A stretch of DNA of 38,751 bases, from NCBI GenBank assembly GCA_001464215.1, contig LNEZ01000045.1, positions 1 to 38,751 on the forward strand, in the 5' to 3' direction. Below the pieces are notes generated by a model, which did no database searches, was not told the DNA's origin, and saw only the letters and a list, made by a program, of their open reading frames with translations. This document shows, piece after piece, positions 1 to 7,403 of this stretch. Position numbers and translations under genes: made by a program. This DNA is from Rhizobiales bacterium Ga0077548 (GTDB lineage: Bacteria > Pseudomonadota > Alphaproteobacteria > Rhizobiales > Xanthobacteraceae). The number at the start of each line of letters is the position of its first letter. Position 1 is the stretch's first letter.

Positions 1-507
1 ATGGTCAACCTGGGCGGCGGCTTCCCGGCGCAGTACCTGCGCGACATCCCGAAGGTCCAGGAATACGGCCAGGCGATTTTCCGTGCGCTCCGTAAGCACT
101 TCGGCAACCGCATCCCGGAAACGATCATCGAACCGGGCCGCGGCATGGTCGGCGGCGCCGGCATGATCGAAGCCGAGGTCGTGTTGATCTCGAAGAAGTC
201 GGCGTCGGACAACCAGCGCTGGGTCTATCTCGACATCGGCAAATTCGGCGGTCTCGCCGAGACGATGGAAGAGGCGATCCGCTATCCGATCCGCACCGAG
301 AAGGACGACGACACGATGGCGCCTTGCATCATCGCGGGCCCGACCTGCGACTCGGCGGACGTGCTCTACGAGAAGACACCGTATTTGCTCCCGGTTTCGC
401 TCGAGATCGGCGACAAGGTGCTGATCGAGGCGTGCGGCGCCTACACGACGACCTACTCGTCAGTCGCCTTCAACGGCTTCGTGCCGCTGAAGTCCTACGT
501 CATCTGA
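1..507 (+). CDS. Ornithine decarboxylase, type III fold (3' part only)
   Basis: PLP-dependent decarboxylase of the alanine-racemase-fold (type III) group, which converts ornithine (in some members also lysine) to putrescine in the cytoplasm. The gene runs off the left edge; the ATG at base 1 is most likely an internal methionine, since the family is about 380-400 residues and only 168 are visible. Within this piece, a glycine loop (GGGFP, residues 5-9) and EPGR (44-47) are the PLP-phosphate contacts of the family, and C116 in GPTCDSAD is the conserved catalytic cysteine that closes the partner subunit's active site. The aromatic YTTTYSS near the C-terminus is also typical. It lies upstream of homospermidine synthase on the same strand, which uses putrescine, so putrescine rather than cadaverine is the likely product (inference). 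Confidence 0.9.
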   Translation: MVNLGGGFPAQYLRDIPKVQEYGQAIFRALRKHFGNRIPETIIEPGRGMVGGAGMIEAEVVLISKKSASDNQRWVYLDIGKFGGLAETMEEAIRYPIRTEKDDDTMAPCIIAGPTCDSADVLYEKTPYLLPVSLEIGDKVLIEACGAYTTTYSSVAFNGFVPLKSYVI

Positions 508-532
508 TCTTCGCTTAAACCGCTAAGAAGAC

Positions 533-562
533 CTTCGGGGCTCGCGCAAGCGGGCCCCGAAG
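533..562 (+). terminator. GC-rich hairpin after the decarboxylase gene
   Basis: Two 13-base arms (533-545 and 550-562) pair fully apart from one G-T wobble and enclose a GCAA tetraloop. The hairpin sits 25 bases past the stop codon. No T-run follows, so it is either a weak intrinsic terminator or an mRNA 3'-end stabilising stem. Confidence 0.5.
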
Positions 563-569
563 CGCGTTA

Positions 570-618
570 GAGCATGGCCCCGAAAAGTGGATACCGGTTT
601 TCGGATAAGGCCATGCTC
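570..618. repeat. Palindromic intergenic repeat of the Hyphomicrobiales type
   Basis: The outer arms GAGCATGGCC (570-579) and GGCCATGCTC (609-618) are exact inverted repeats around a core that contains CGAAAA and TTTTCGG arms either side of GTGGATACC. From memory, this layout (gagcatg, cgaaaagtgg, accggttttcgg, catgctc) is a very abundant intergenic element in Bradyrhizobium, Rhodopseudomonas and Mesorhizobium relatives. The role is unknown; only one copy is visible in this window. Confidence 0.7.
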
Positions 619-724
619 CAAGAAAATGGGGCTGTGGAAAGCTCCTGAAGAAAATGTCGGCGCAGATTCGTCAGCGCTGGATCAAACCGCTAAACCCTTT
701 TTTGAAAACTCGACGGAGGAATGA

Positions 725-2155
725 ATGAGCAAGTGGCCGGTCTACCACAAGATCGACGGACCCATCGTGATGATCGGCTTCGGCTCGATCGGCCGCGGTA
801 TGCTGCCGCTACTCGAGCGTCACTTCGAATTCGACAAGAAACGCTTTGTCGTGATCGACCCGGTCGACGACGACCGCAAGTTGCTCGACGAGCGCGGCGT
901 GCGTTTCATCCAAGACTTCGTCACCCGCGATAACTACAAGACGTTGCTCAAGCCCCTCCTCACCGAAGGCGGCGGCCGCGGCTTTTGCGTCAACCTGTCT
1001 GTCGACACCTCCTCGCTCGACATCATGCGATTCTGCCGCGAGATCGGCAGCTTCTACATCGACACCGTGGTCGAACCCTGGAAGGGCTTTTACTTCGATA
1101 AATCCATGGGCCCGGAAGCGCGCTCGAACTATGCGCTGCGCGAAACCGTGCTCGAAGAGCGCCGCAAGAATCCGGGCGGCCTTACCGCCGTCTCCTGCTG
1201 TGGTGCGAACCCCGGCATGGTGTCGTGGTTCGTTAAACAGGCGCTCTTGAACGTCGCCGCCGATCTTGGCCTCGGCAACGACGTGCCGAAAGATAAAGAC
1301 GGCTGGGCGCGGCTGATGATGAAAGCCGGCGTCAAAGGCATCCACATCGCCGAGCGCGACACCCAGCGCTCGAAGAAGCCGAAGCCCATGAACGTCTTCG
1401 TGAACACCTGGTCGGTGGAAGGCTTTGTCTCGGAGGGCCAGCAGCCCGCCGAACTCGGTTGGGGCACGCATGAGAAGTGGGAGCCGGAGAACATCGGCAA
1501 GCACGCGAAAGGCTGCGGCTCGGCTGTCTATTTGAAGCAGCCCGGCGCGAACACGCGCGTGCGCTCATGGTGCCCGACGCCGGGGCCGCAATACGGCTTT
1601 CTCGTCACGCATAACGAGTCGATCTCGATTGCGGACTACTTCACCGTGCGCGAAGGCAATAAAGCGATCTATCGTCCGACCTGTCACTACGCCTATCACC
1701 CGGCAAACGACGCGGTGCTGTCGCTGCATGAAATGTTCGGCTCGGGCGGAAAATTCCAGGAAGACTGGATGATCTTGGATGAGAACGAAATCGAGGACGG
1801 CATCGACGAACTCGGCGTGCTGCTCTACGGCCACAAGAACAACGCCTATTGGTACGGCTCGCAGCTCTCGATCGAAGAGACCCGCGAGATCGCGCCGTAT
1901 CAAAACGCGACGGGCTTGCAGGTGTCGTCTGCGGTTCTCGCCGGCATGGTCTGGGCCATCGAAAATCCAGATCGCGGCATCATCGAAGCCGACGAAATGG
2001 ACTTCAAGCGCTGCCTCGAAGTGCAGTCGCCTTATCTCGGGCCGGTGATCGGCACTTACACGGACTGGACGCCGCTCGACAATCGCGGCGCGCTATTCAA
2101 GGAGGATGTCGATTCCTCCGATCCTTGGCAGTTCAAGAATATCTTGGTGCGCTAA
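725..2155 (+). CDS. hss: Homospermidine synthase
   Basis: NAD-dependent enzyme that joins two putrescines (or putrescine and spermidine) into homospermidine, the main triamine of many Hyphomicrobiales. The 476 residues open with a Rossmann glycine motif (GFGSIGRG, 18-25). The residues I recall as active-site positions in the Blastochloris viridis enzyme fall at the same numbers here: E117, N162, E210, W229, E237, H296 and D361, so the protein is probably full-length and active. The start at 725 is supported by GGAGGA at 715-720; an ATG at 721 lies out of frame. The upstream gene supplies putrescine. A strong terminator follows directly. Confidence 0.96.
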   Translation: MSKWPVYHKIDGPIVMIGFGSIGRGMLPLLERHFEFDKKRFVVIDPVDDDRKLLDERGVRFIQDFVTRDNYKTLLKPLLTEGGGRGFCVNLSVDTSSLDIMRFCREIGSFYIDTVVEPWKGFYFDKSMGPEARSNYALRETVLEERRKNPGGLTAVSCCGANPGMVSWFVKQALLNVAADLGLGNDVPKDKDGWARLMMKAGVKGIHIAERDTQRSKKPKPMNVFVNTWSVEGFVSEGQQPAELGWGTHEKWEPENIGKHAKGCGSAVYLKQPGANTRVRSWCPTPGPQYGFLVTHNESISIADYFTVREGNKAIYRPTCHYAYHPANDAVLSLHEMFGSGGKFQEDWMILDENEIEDGIDELGVLLYGHKNNAYWYGSQLSIEETREIAPYQNATGLQVSSAVLAGMVWAIENPDRGIIEADEMDFKRCLEVQSPYLGPVIGTYTDWTPLDNRGALFKEDVDSSDPWQFKNILVR

Positions 2156-2160
2156 AGAAA

Positions 2161-2190
2161 AACGCCCCGCTCAAGAGCGGGGCGTTTTGT
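2161..2190. terminator. Bidirectional intrinsic terminator
   Basis: A perfect 10-base stem (2163-2172 with 2175-2184) has a two-base loop, A-tract before and T-tract after. It lies between convergent genes and can stop both hss (+) and the WD40 gene (-). Confidence 0.9.
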
Positions 2191-3180
2191 TTAGAGGTTG
2201 AGAACGCCAGACTTGCCTTCGTCCGTCCCGTAGGCGAGCGACACGCCGTTCGCGTGCCAGGCAAGCGCAGTCACCTCGCCGCCTTCGGGGCCGCGAATGA
2301 GAATTTCCGCAGCGTCGGAAATCCGCACCATCATCACCATGCCGTCGGTATAGCCGACCGCGACCGCTTCCTTGTCCGGATGACACGCGACGCAGGAAAC
2401 GCGCGAGCCTTCGCGCGCGGGAGCTAACATTCCCGGATCCTTCCCCATCGGCCCGTCTTTCGTGCCGAACGGCCAGAGGATGACGGACTCGGCACCGGAG
2501 GTCGCAAGAAGCTTGCCGTCATGGCTGAACGACATCGAACGCACCCGCGTTGGATAGCCGGACATACGCATATGCTTGTTATCCGCAAGCCGCCAGCCGT
2601 GGAGTGCCGGTTCCTGCATGGTCGTGATGAGAAATTTCCCGTCCGGAGACCACGACACGCCGAGATGGGACCCTTTCCACTCAAGAAGATCAGGCTTGGT
2701 GTCGGAATTCGGAAACCAGAGCGAGACGCCGTTGTAATGCGCGACCGCGAGCCGAAATCCTTTCGGCGCAAACGCAAGCCCGCCGACAGTGCTCGGCACT
2801 TCGAGCGTCTTCTCGCCCTTCTTGGTTTTCACATAAGCGGTCTTGCCGGTGGACCACGCAATCGCGCCATCGGGTCCGAGCGCCACATGATCGAGCCATT
2901 TGTTCTTGATTTCAGCGAGCGTTTCGACTGCGCCCTCCGCATTCGCCGCAACGACGCGGCCGTCATCGCCGCAGGTAATGATTTTCTCGCCGTCGCAGAC
3001 GGCTTCGAGAATTCCCGCGCCCGGATGCGCGGCGACACGCTTGCCATTCAGGAAAACGATCTCGCCCTCGCCGGTCGCAAACACCGCCTCGTCGCCGAGG
3101 AAGCCGCAGGCGACGATATGCGCGCCCGCCTCGCACGGCGTGACCAGTTCAGCGACGGAGCGAACTTCGGTTTCGGACAT
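2191..3180 (-). CDS. WD40-repeat beta-propeller protein
   Basis: A 329-residue protein made of degenerate WD40-type blades: repeated units such as GVSWSPDGKFLIT, SMSFSHDGKLLATSG, CVACHPDKEAVAVGYTDG and ALAWHANGVSLAYGT each show the small-hydrophobic core, SPDG-type turn and following strand. About seven blades would form one closed propeller, a scaffold for protein contacts. No signal peptide or catalytic domain is seen, so it is probably cytoplasmic. It is the last gene of the znuC-znuB-cobW-lipoprotein run, 12 bases after the lipoprotein stop, so it is probably co-expressed under zinc limitation (inference). Its partner is unknown. Confidence 0.85.
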   Translation of the reverse strand: MSETEVRSVAELVTPCEAGAHIVACGFLGDEAVFATGEGEIVFLNGKRVAAHPGAGILEAVCDGEKIITCGDDGRVVAANAEGAVETLAEIKNKWLDHVALGPDGAIAWSTGKTAYVKTKKGEKTLEVPSTVGGLAFAPKGFRLAVAHYNGVSLWFPNSDTKPDLLEWKGSHLGVSWSPDGKFLITTMQEPALHGWRLADNKHMRMSGYPTRVRSMSFSHDGKLLATSGAESVILWPFGTKDGPMGKDPGMLAPAREGSRVSCVACHPDKEAVAVGYTDGMVMMVRISDAAEILIRGPEGGEVTALAWHANGVSLAYGTDEGKSGVLNL

Positions 3181-3192
3181 CAGCGTGAAAAA

Positions 3193-3327
3193 TCAGCGCG
3201 CTTCGTCTTTGCAGACGGCTTGGCCGAACGGGCCTTTGGGCTTCAGCCAGTCGCCGCATTTGTCGCAACCGGAAACCGACACCGCGAGCGCGCCGAGCAG
3301 GAACAAAGTCGAGATGCGTTTCAACAT
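3193..3327 (-). CDS. Small predicted lipoprotein
   Basis: A 44-residue ORF with a short basic start (MLKR), a hydrophobic stretch (residues 5-17) and a lipobox ending SVSGC, so the mature protein would begin at C21 and carry lipid there. The mature part is only about 24 residues, with two further cysteines (C24 and C39). An AAAGAGAT stretch just before the ATG can act as ribosome-binding site. It sits between the CobW GTPase gene (35 bases upstream) and the WD40 gene. Function is unknown; the cysteine pair and the position in a zinc operon permit a metal or redox role, but this is speculative. Confidence 0.75.
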   Translation of the reverse strand: MLKRISTLFLLGALAVSVSGCDKCGDWLKPKGPFGQAVCKDEAR

Positions 3328-3362
3328 ATCTCTTTATATCCGCCCCTCGCTGCCTAGGCCAA

Positions 3363-4325
3363 TTACTTCGCGATACAGGCCTCAAAGCCCTCTTGCAGCG
3401 CCTTTTCGTTCAAATCGCGACCGATGAAAACGATGCGGCTTTCGCGCTTTTCGTCCGCGCGCCAGTCGCGCTGATGATCGCCCTCGAACATCATGTGCAC
3501 GCCCTGCATCACGTAACGCTGCGGATCGTCCTTGAACGACATGATCCCCTTCGCGCGCAGGATGTTCGGCCCCTGAATCTGGCTGACATTGTCGATCCAG
3601 GCGAAGAAGGTTTTCGGGTCCAGCGGTTTGTCGTTCGAGAACGAAAACGACTGCACATCCTCGTCGTGATGATGATGCCCGCCTTCCAGAAAATGCGGTT
3701 CGATTGCGAGAATACGGTCGAGATCGAACGCGCCCTGCGAGAGCACGGCCTCCAGCGGCAGATCGCTTCGCGTAGTGCGGTGGATTTTCGCGAACGGGTT
3801 GATCGCGCGGATGCGCAACTCGACGTCTTTCAGCTCGTCTGCCGTCACCAGATCGGACTTGTTCAGAACCAGCACATCCGCAAACGCGATCTGGTTCTTC
3901 GCTTCCGGAGCGTCTTTCAGACGGTCTTTCAGCCACTTCGCGTCGACGACCGTGACGACGGCGTCGAGCGAAGTTTTGCCGCTCACGGTCTCATCGACGA
4001 AGAATGTCTGCGCGACCGGCGCCGGATCGGCGAGCCCGGTGGTCTCGACCAGGATGCCGTCAAACTTGCCTTTACGTTTCAGGAGACCGTCGATGATGCG
4101 GATAAGATCGCCGCGCACGGTGCAGCAGACGCAGCCGTTGTTCATCTCGAAGACTTCTTCGTCCGCGCCGACGATGAGATCGTTGTCGATCCCGATCTCG
4201 CCGAACTCGTTGACGATCACGGCGTATTTCTTCCCGTGCGGCTCGGAGAGAATGCGGTTGAGCAACGTGGTTTTGCCGGCGCCTAGATAGCCGGTCAGCA
4301 CCGTCACCGGAATTTTGTCGGACAT
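3363..4325 (-). CDS. CobW/COG0523-family GTPase, probable zinc metallochaperone
   Basis: G3E-class P-loop GTPase of 320 residues. It has Walker A GYLGAGKTT (12-20), the family metal-binding GCVCC motif with C65, C67 and C68, a LVETTGLADP switch/Walker B segment, an NKSD guanine-specificity motif, a His-rich insert (GGHHHHDED) and a C-terminal CobW_C domain. Members next to zinc-uptake genes act as zinc chaperones that load client metalloenzymes when zinc is scarce. The reading frame extends 18 codons further upstream, but the ATG at 4325 is preferred because MSDKIPVTVLTG matches family starts and the longer form would run into the end of znuB. Confidence 0.93.
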   Translation of the reverse strand: MSDKIPVTVLTGYLGAGKTTLLNRILSEPHGKKYAVIVNEFGEIGIDNDLIVGADEEVFEMNNGCVCCTVRGDLIRIIDGLLKRKGKFDGILVETTGLADPAPVAQTFFVDETVSGKTSLDAVVTVVDAKWLKDRLKDAPEAKNQIAFADVLVLNKSDLVTADELKDVELRIRAINPFAKIHRTTRSDLPLEAVLSQGAFDLDRILAIEPHFLEGGHHHHDEDVQSFSFSNDKPLDPKTFFAWIDNVSQIQGPNILRAKGIMSFKDDPQRYVMQGVHMMFEGDHQRDWRADEKRESRIVFIGRDLNEKALQEGFEACIAK

Positions 4326-4375
4326 GAAAAAGCTCGCGGGTTGAAGCCGGGATATAGGGGTGCAAACCCGAAGGC

Positions 4376-5242
4376 TCAAGCCTCAAGATGCTGGCTTGGT
4401 GTCAGACGTTTGCGCAAGCCGCCCACGGGGCCAAGCACCACCGACAACGCATAGAAGATGCCCGCCGCGAGAATAACGGCGGGTCCGGTCGGCAGATTGG
4501 CATGGAAGGAAACGAGCAGGCCGCTGACGCCGGAAATAACGCCGATCGCGACCGAGATCGCCGCCATACGCGTCACATCCTGCGTCCAGAACCGCGCGGC
4601 CGCGGCAGGCAGCATCATCATGCCGACTGCCAAGAGCGTGCCAAGCGCATGAAACGCGGCCACGAGATTGAGTACGACCAGCGAGAGGAACAGGAGATGC
4701 ACGACAGTGCCTGATCCGCTCACAGAGCGCAGAAAACCAGGATCGACGCATTCCAGCACCAACGGCCGCCAGATCAAGGCCAGCGCGAACAGACTGAAGG
4801 TCGTGAATGATGCGATCACCATGAGCGTCGGATTGTCGAGCGCAAGTACCGAGCCGAACAACACGCGAAACAGATCGACATTCGATCCTTTGAGCGAGAT
4901 CAAGGTCACGCCGAGCGCAAGCGAAACGAGATAGAACGCGGCAAGTGCTGCATCCTCTTTCAGCTCAGTGAATCGAGCGACCAGCCCTGCCGCGACCGCA
5001 ACCGCAATCCCGGCGGCAATTCCGCCCACTGTCATCGCGAACAGGTCGAGCCCGGCCACGAGAAAGCCGAGTGCCGCGCCGGGTAGAATGGCGTGTGCCA
5101 TCACGTCGCCTGCGAGCGACATCCGCCGCAGCATCAGGAAAATACCGATGGGTGCCGCGCTGAGCGAAAGAATGATTACGCCGGCGAGTGCGCGGCGCAT
5201 GAAATCGAATTCCGCAAAGGGTGCGATGAATAAGTCGTACAT
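4376..5242 (-). CDS. znuB: Zinc/manganese ABC transporter permease (ZnuB-like)
   Basis: ABC-3 family membrane subunit, 288 residues with about eight to nine hydrophobic helices. The N-terminal FMRRALAGVIILSLSAAPIGIFLMLRR and the RRMSLAGDVMAHAILPGAALGF region are family hallmarks, the latter being the cytoplasmic coupling segment that docks on the ATPase. It begins 9 bases after the znuC stop. It would form the zinc channel of a ZnuABC importer; zinc rather than manganese is inferred from the neighbouring CobW gene and Zur-like box. No substrate-binding znuA gene lies in the window. Confidence 0.92.
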   Translation of the reverse strand: MYDLFIAPFAEFDFMRRALAGVIILSLSAAPIGIFLMLRRMSLAGDVMAHAILPGAALGFLVAGLDLFAMTVGGIAAGIAVAVAAGLVARFTELKEDAALAAFYLVSLALGVTLISLKGSNVDLFRVLFGSVLALDNPTLMVIASFTTFSLFALALIWRPLVLECVDPGFLRSVSGSGTVVHLLFLSLVVLNLVAAFHALGTLLAVGMMMLPAAAARFWTQDVTRMAAISVAIGVISGVSGLLVSFHANLPTGPAVILAAGIFYALSVVLGPVGGLRKRLTPSQHLEA

Positions 5243-5251
5243 GGAAGTTGT

Positions 5252-5992
5252 TTAAGCCGCGTCTTCGCAGATGCCGGCGCCTTCGTCGAAGGCCTCGCTC
5301 ATGCGGCGCGCCTTCAGGAGATTCTCGGGGGACAACGTTTCCAGAGTCTTGCCCCACGCGACCGGCTCGCGCGCGAGAAGAAGCGCTTCGGGGAAATGCT
5401 GCTTCACCAGTTCGAAATCGTGCAACACCGCGACCACCGTGCGCTTCTCCCCATGCCAGCGATGCACGAGTTCGAGAAGATCGGAAACGGTTTTGGAGTC
5501 GAGCGAAGCGAACGGCTCATCGAGCAAAATCACGCGCGCATCCTGTAACAAGAGCCGCGCGAACAGCGCACGCTGCATCTGCCCGCCTGAAAGCGTGCCG
5601 ATTGCGCGAGACTCGAAACCGCGCAGACCCACGGTCTCGATCGCGATTGCGATCTTTTCGCGATCCTTCGCACCGATACCGCCGAGCAGGCCAGCGCGTT
5701 TCCACAACCCCATCGCGACCAGATCGTAAACCGAGATCGGAAAACTCCGGTCGATCTCGGCAATCTGCGGAAGATAGGCGATGTCGCGCGCCTTCACGTC
5801 GTTGCGCGAGATTTTTCCGCCGAGCGGACGCAGCACGCCGACGATGCCCTTGAGCAGCGTCGACTTGCCCGCGCCGTTCGGACCAACAACGGCAAGCAGC
5901 GCACCCTCGCCGATCTCGCCGCTGAGATGATGCACCGCGGGATGCCGGTCATAGCCGAGCGTTAAATTCTGAAATCCAAGCGCGGTTGCCAT
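5252..5992 (-). CDS. znuC: Zinc ABC transporter ATPase (ZnuC-like)
   Basis: ABC ATPase of 246 residues that powers zinc import with ZnuB. Walker A is GPNGAGKST (37-45), the ABC signature LSGGQMQR starts at 134, and Walker B is VILLDEP (154-160), followed by the H-loop region VVAVLHDFE. The start at 5992 is backed by AGGAAG about 6 bases upstream. The C-terminus continues about 40 residues past the core and ends in acidic, Cys-containing sequence (EGAGICEDAA). It follows the small His-rich gene by 14 bases and precedes znuB. Confidence 0.94.
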   Translation of the reverse strand: MATALGFQNLTLGYDRHPAVHHLSGEIGEGALLAVVGPNGAGKSTLLKGIVGVLRPLGGKISRNDVKARDIAYLPQIAEIDRSFPISVYDLVAMGLWKRAGLLGGIGAKDREKIAIAIETVGLRGFESRAIGTLSGGQMQRALFARLLLQDARVILLDEPFASLDSKTVSDLLELVHRWHGEKRTVVAVLHDFELVKQHFPEALLLAREPVAWGKTLETLSPENLLKARRMSEAFDEGAGICEDAA

Positions 5993-6006
5993 GCTGCTTC
6001 CTGCGC

Positions 6007-6162
6007 CTAGCGCACGACGAGATAAACGATGGCCCAGATCAGCGCGGAAAACGCGAAAGCGACGCTCAATCGCACTGCCGCGGAAAGCCGCAGCAGCGAA
6101 ATTCCTGCCGGCGCCACGGGCGGGCGATCGTGCGAATGCGTGTGATCGTGAGGGCTATGCAT
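6007..6162 (-). CDS. His-rich single-span membrane peptide at the head of the zinc operon
   Basis: A 51-residue ORF. Five of the first eleven residues are histidine (MHSPHDHTHSH), then a Pro-rich linker, then one hydrophobic span (about residues 33-50, AFAFSALIWAIVYLVV) ending in Arg. It directly precedes znuC, separated by 14 bases that contain the znuC ribosome-binding site. There is no Shine-Dalgarno upstream; a perfect TATAAT lies 6 bases before the ATG, which suggests a leaderless mRNA starting at the A of the ATG. The His cluster suggests a zinc-binding accessory of the transporter, but no known family was recognised and the gene could also be only a leader ORF. Confidence 0.6.
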   Translation of the reverse strand: MHSPHDHTHSHDRPPVAPAGISLLRLSAAVRLSVAFAFSALIWAIVYLVVR

Positions 6163-6179
6163 TGTTACATTATATCAAT
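6161..6179. promoter_or_regulatory. Candidate Zur operator
   Basis: A 19-base imperfect palindrome with 7 of 9 base pairs matching, centred on 6170. Its core on the minus strand, TGATATAATGTAACA, resembles the AT-rich Zur boxes of alphaproteobacteria (TGTTATAATATAACA-like, from memory). It covers the -10 hexamer and the start codon of the zinc operon, so a zinc-loaded repressor bound here would block transcription. Confidence 0.6.
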
Positions 6180-6196
6180 TCCTTGCATTGCTGCAA
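6169..6196 (-). promoter_or_regulatory. Sigma-70-type promoter of the zinc operon
   Basis: On the minus strand TTGCAG (6196-6191) is followed by a 16-base spacer and a consensus TATAAT (6174-6169). Transcription would start about 7 bases later, at 6162, the first base of the His-rich peptide's ATG. The Zur-like palindrome overlaps the -10 element. Confidence 0.6.
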
Positions 6197-6349
6197 AGCG
6201 GCAGGGAACGTAGCGGCCATCTGCCTTTTTTCGGCTTTGACCAGAATATTTTCGCTCGCGTTTCCACCCGCTACCCGCTAAGGGACTCGCCCTTAAAACC
6301 AGCCAAGCAAATAAGATGGTTGGATACATAACTTCTGGGAGGAATCGGA

Positions 6350-7306
6350 ATGATCTTCGGACGCAAGTTCGTACGCGTAGTCGCCGTTGCCGCGGCTTTC
6401 GCAATGGCGCCGGTCGCGGCGCAAGCGCAGAATTTCATCAATGTGCTGACCGGCGGCACCGCGGGCGTTTATTATCCGCTCGGCGTCGCCATCTCGAAAA
6501 TTTTCACCGACAAGATCAAGGACTCGCGTCCATCGGTGCAGGCGACCAAGGCTTCGGTCGAAAATCTCAATCTGCTGCAAGCCGGCAAAGGCGAAATCGC
6601 TTTCACGCTCGGCGACTCGCTCGCGCAGGGCTGGGCTGGCGACGCCGACGCGGGCTTCCGCGGTAAATTGGATAAGCTCCGCGTCGTCGGTGCGATCTAT
6701 CCGAACTACATTCAGATCGTCGCCGCGAAGGAAAGCGGCATCAAGACGCTCGCCGACTTGAAGGGCAAGCGTCTGTCAGTCGGCGCGCCGAAGTCGGGCA
6801 CCGAGCTGAACGCGCGTGCGATCCTCGCCGCTGCCGGCATCAAGTATGAAAACCTCGGCAAGCTCGAATATCTGCCGTTCGCGGAATCGGTCGAACTCAT
6901 CAAGAACCGTCAGCTCGATGCCACACTTCAGTCGGCAGGCCTCGGCGTGGCTTCGATCAAGGACCTTGCGAACTCGGTCGAAATCATCGTCGTCGAAATT
7001 CCGGCAGACGTCGTGAAGAAAGCCGGACCTCCGTTCCAGTCCGGCGTCATTCCTGCGAATACCTATCAGGGTCAGACGACCGCGGTGAACGCCGCGCTCG
7101 TGCAAAACTATCTGGTGACGCGCTCGGACCTTACGGACGACGTCGTCTATCAGATGACCAAGGCCGTTTTTGACAACATTCCCGAACTGATCGCAGCACA
7201 TGCGGCCGCGCGCTCGATCAAGCTCGAGAACGCGGGCAAGGATTCGCCGGTTCCGCTGCATCCGGGTGCCGCGAAGTACTTCAAGGAAAAAGGTGTAGGC
7301 GGCTAA
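6350..7306 (+). CDS. TAXI-family TRAP transporter solute receptor
   Basis: Periplasmic binding protein of 318 residues. Residues 1-26 form a signal peptide ending AAQAQ. The mature start FINVLTGGTAGVYYPLG is the TAXI-TRAP signature, followed by KASVENLNLLQAGKGEIAFTLGDS and the ligand-pocket segment GKRLSVGAPKSGTELNARAIL. GGGAGGA at 6337-6343 supports the start. It would capture a substrate, commonly a carboxylate such as glutamate or 2-oxoglutarate in known members, and deliver it to the permease encoded next. The actual ligand cannot be read from the sequence. A terminator separates it from the permease gene, allowing receptor excess. Confidence 0.94.
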   Translation: MIFGRKFVRVVAVAAAFAMAPVAAQAQNFINVLTGGTAGVYYPLGVAISKIFTDKIKDSRPSVQATKASVENLNLLQAGKGEIAFTLGDSLAQGWAGDADAGFRGKLDKLRVVGAIYPNYIQIVAAKESGIKTLADLKGKRLSVGAPKSGTELNARAILAAAGIKYENLGKLEYLPFAESVELIKNRQLDATLQSAGLGVASIKDLANSVEIIVVEIPADVVKKAGPPFQSGVIPANTYQGQTTAVNAALVQNYLVTRSDLTDDVVYQMTKAVFDNIPELIAAHAAARSIKLENAGKDSPVPLHPGAAKYFKEKGVGG

Positions 7307-7318
7307 GCCTCGCAATGA

Positions 7319-7353
7319 AACGGCCCGCGTGACGAACGCGGGCCGTTTTGCTT
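7319..7353 (+). terminator. Intrinsic terminator between TRAP receptor and permease
   Basis: A 10-base stem (7320-7329 with 7337-7346) with a 7-base loop is followed by TTTTGCTTTT. It lies 13 bases past the receptor stop codon and 51 bases before the permease ATG. Confidence 0.85.
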
Positions 7354-7403
7354 TTCTAGAACGCGAATAACGCCAATGTAAACGTGCGTCCGGGGGGATA
7401 ACT

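Noticed and set aside
3661-3690. His-codon cluster in the CobW gene as an engineered tag
   Set aside because: His-rich inserts at this place are normal in COG0523 metallochaperones.
3393-4286. A 297-codon open frame on the plus strand
   Set aside because: Antisense to the CobW-type GTPase gene, whose motifs are intact.
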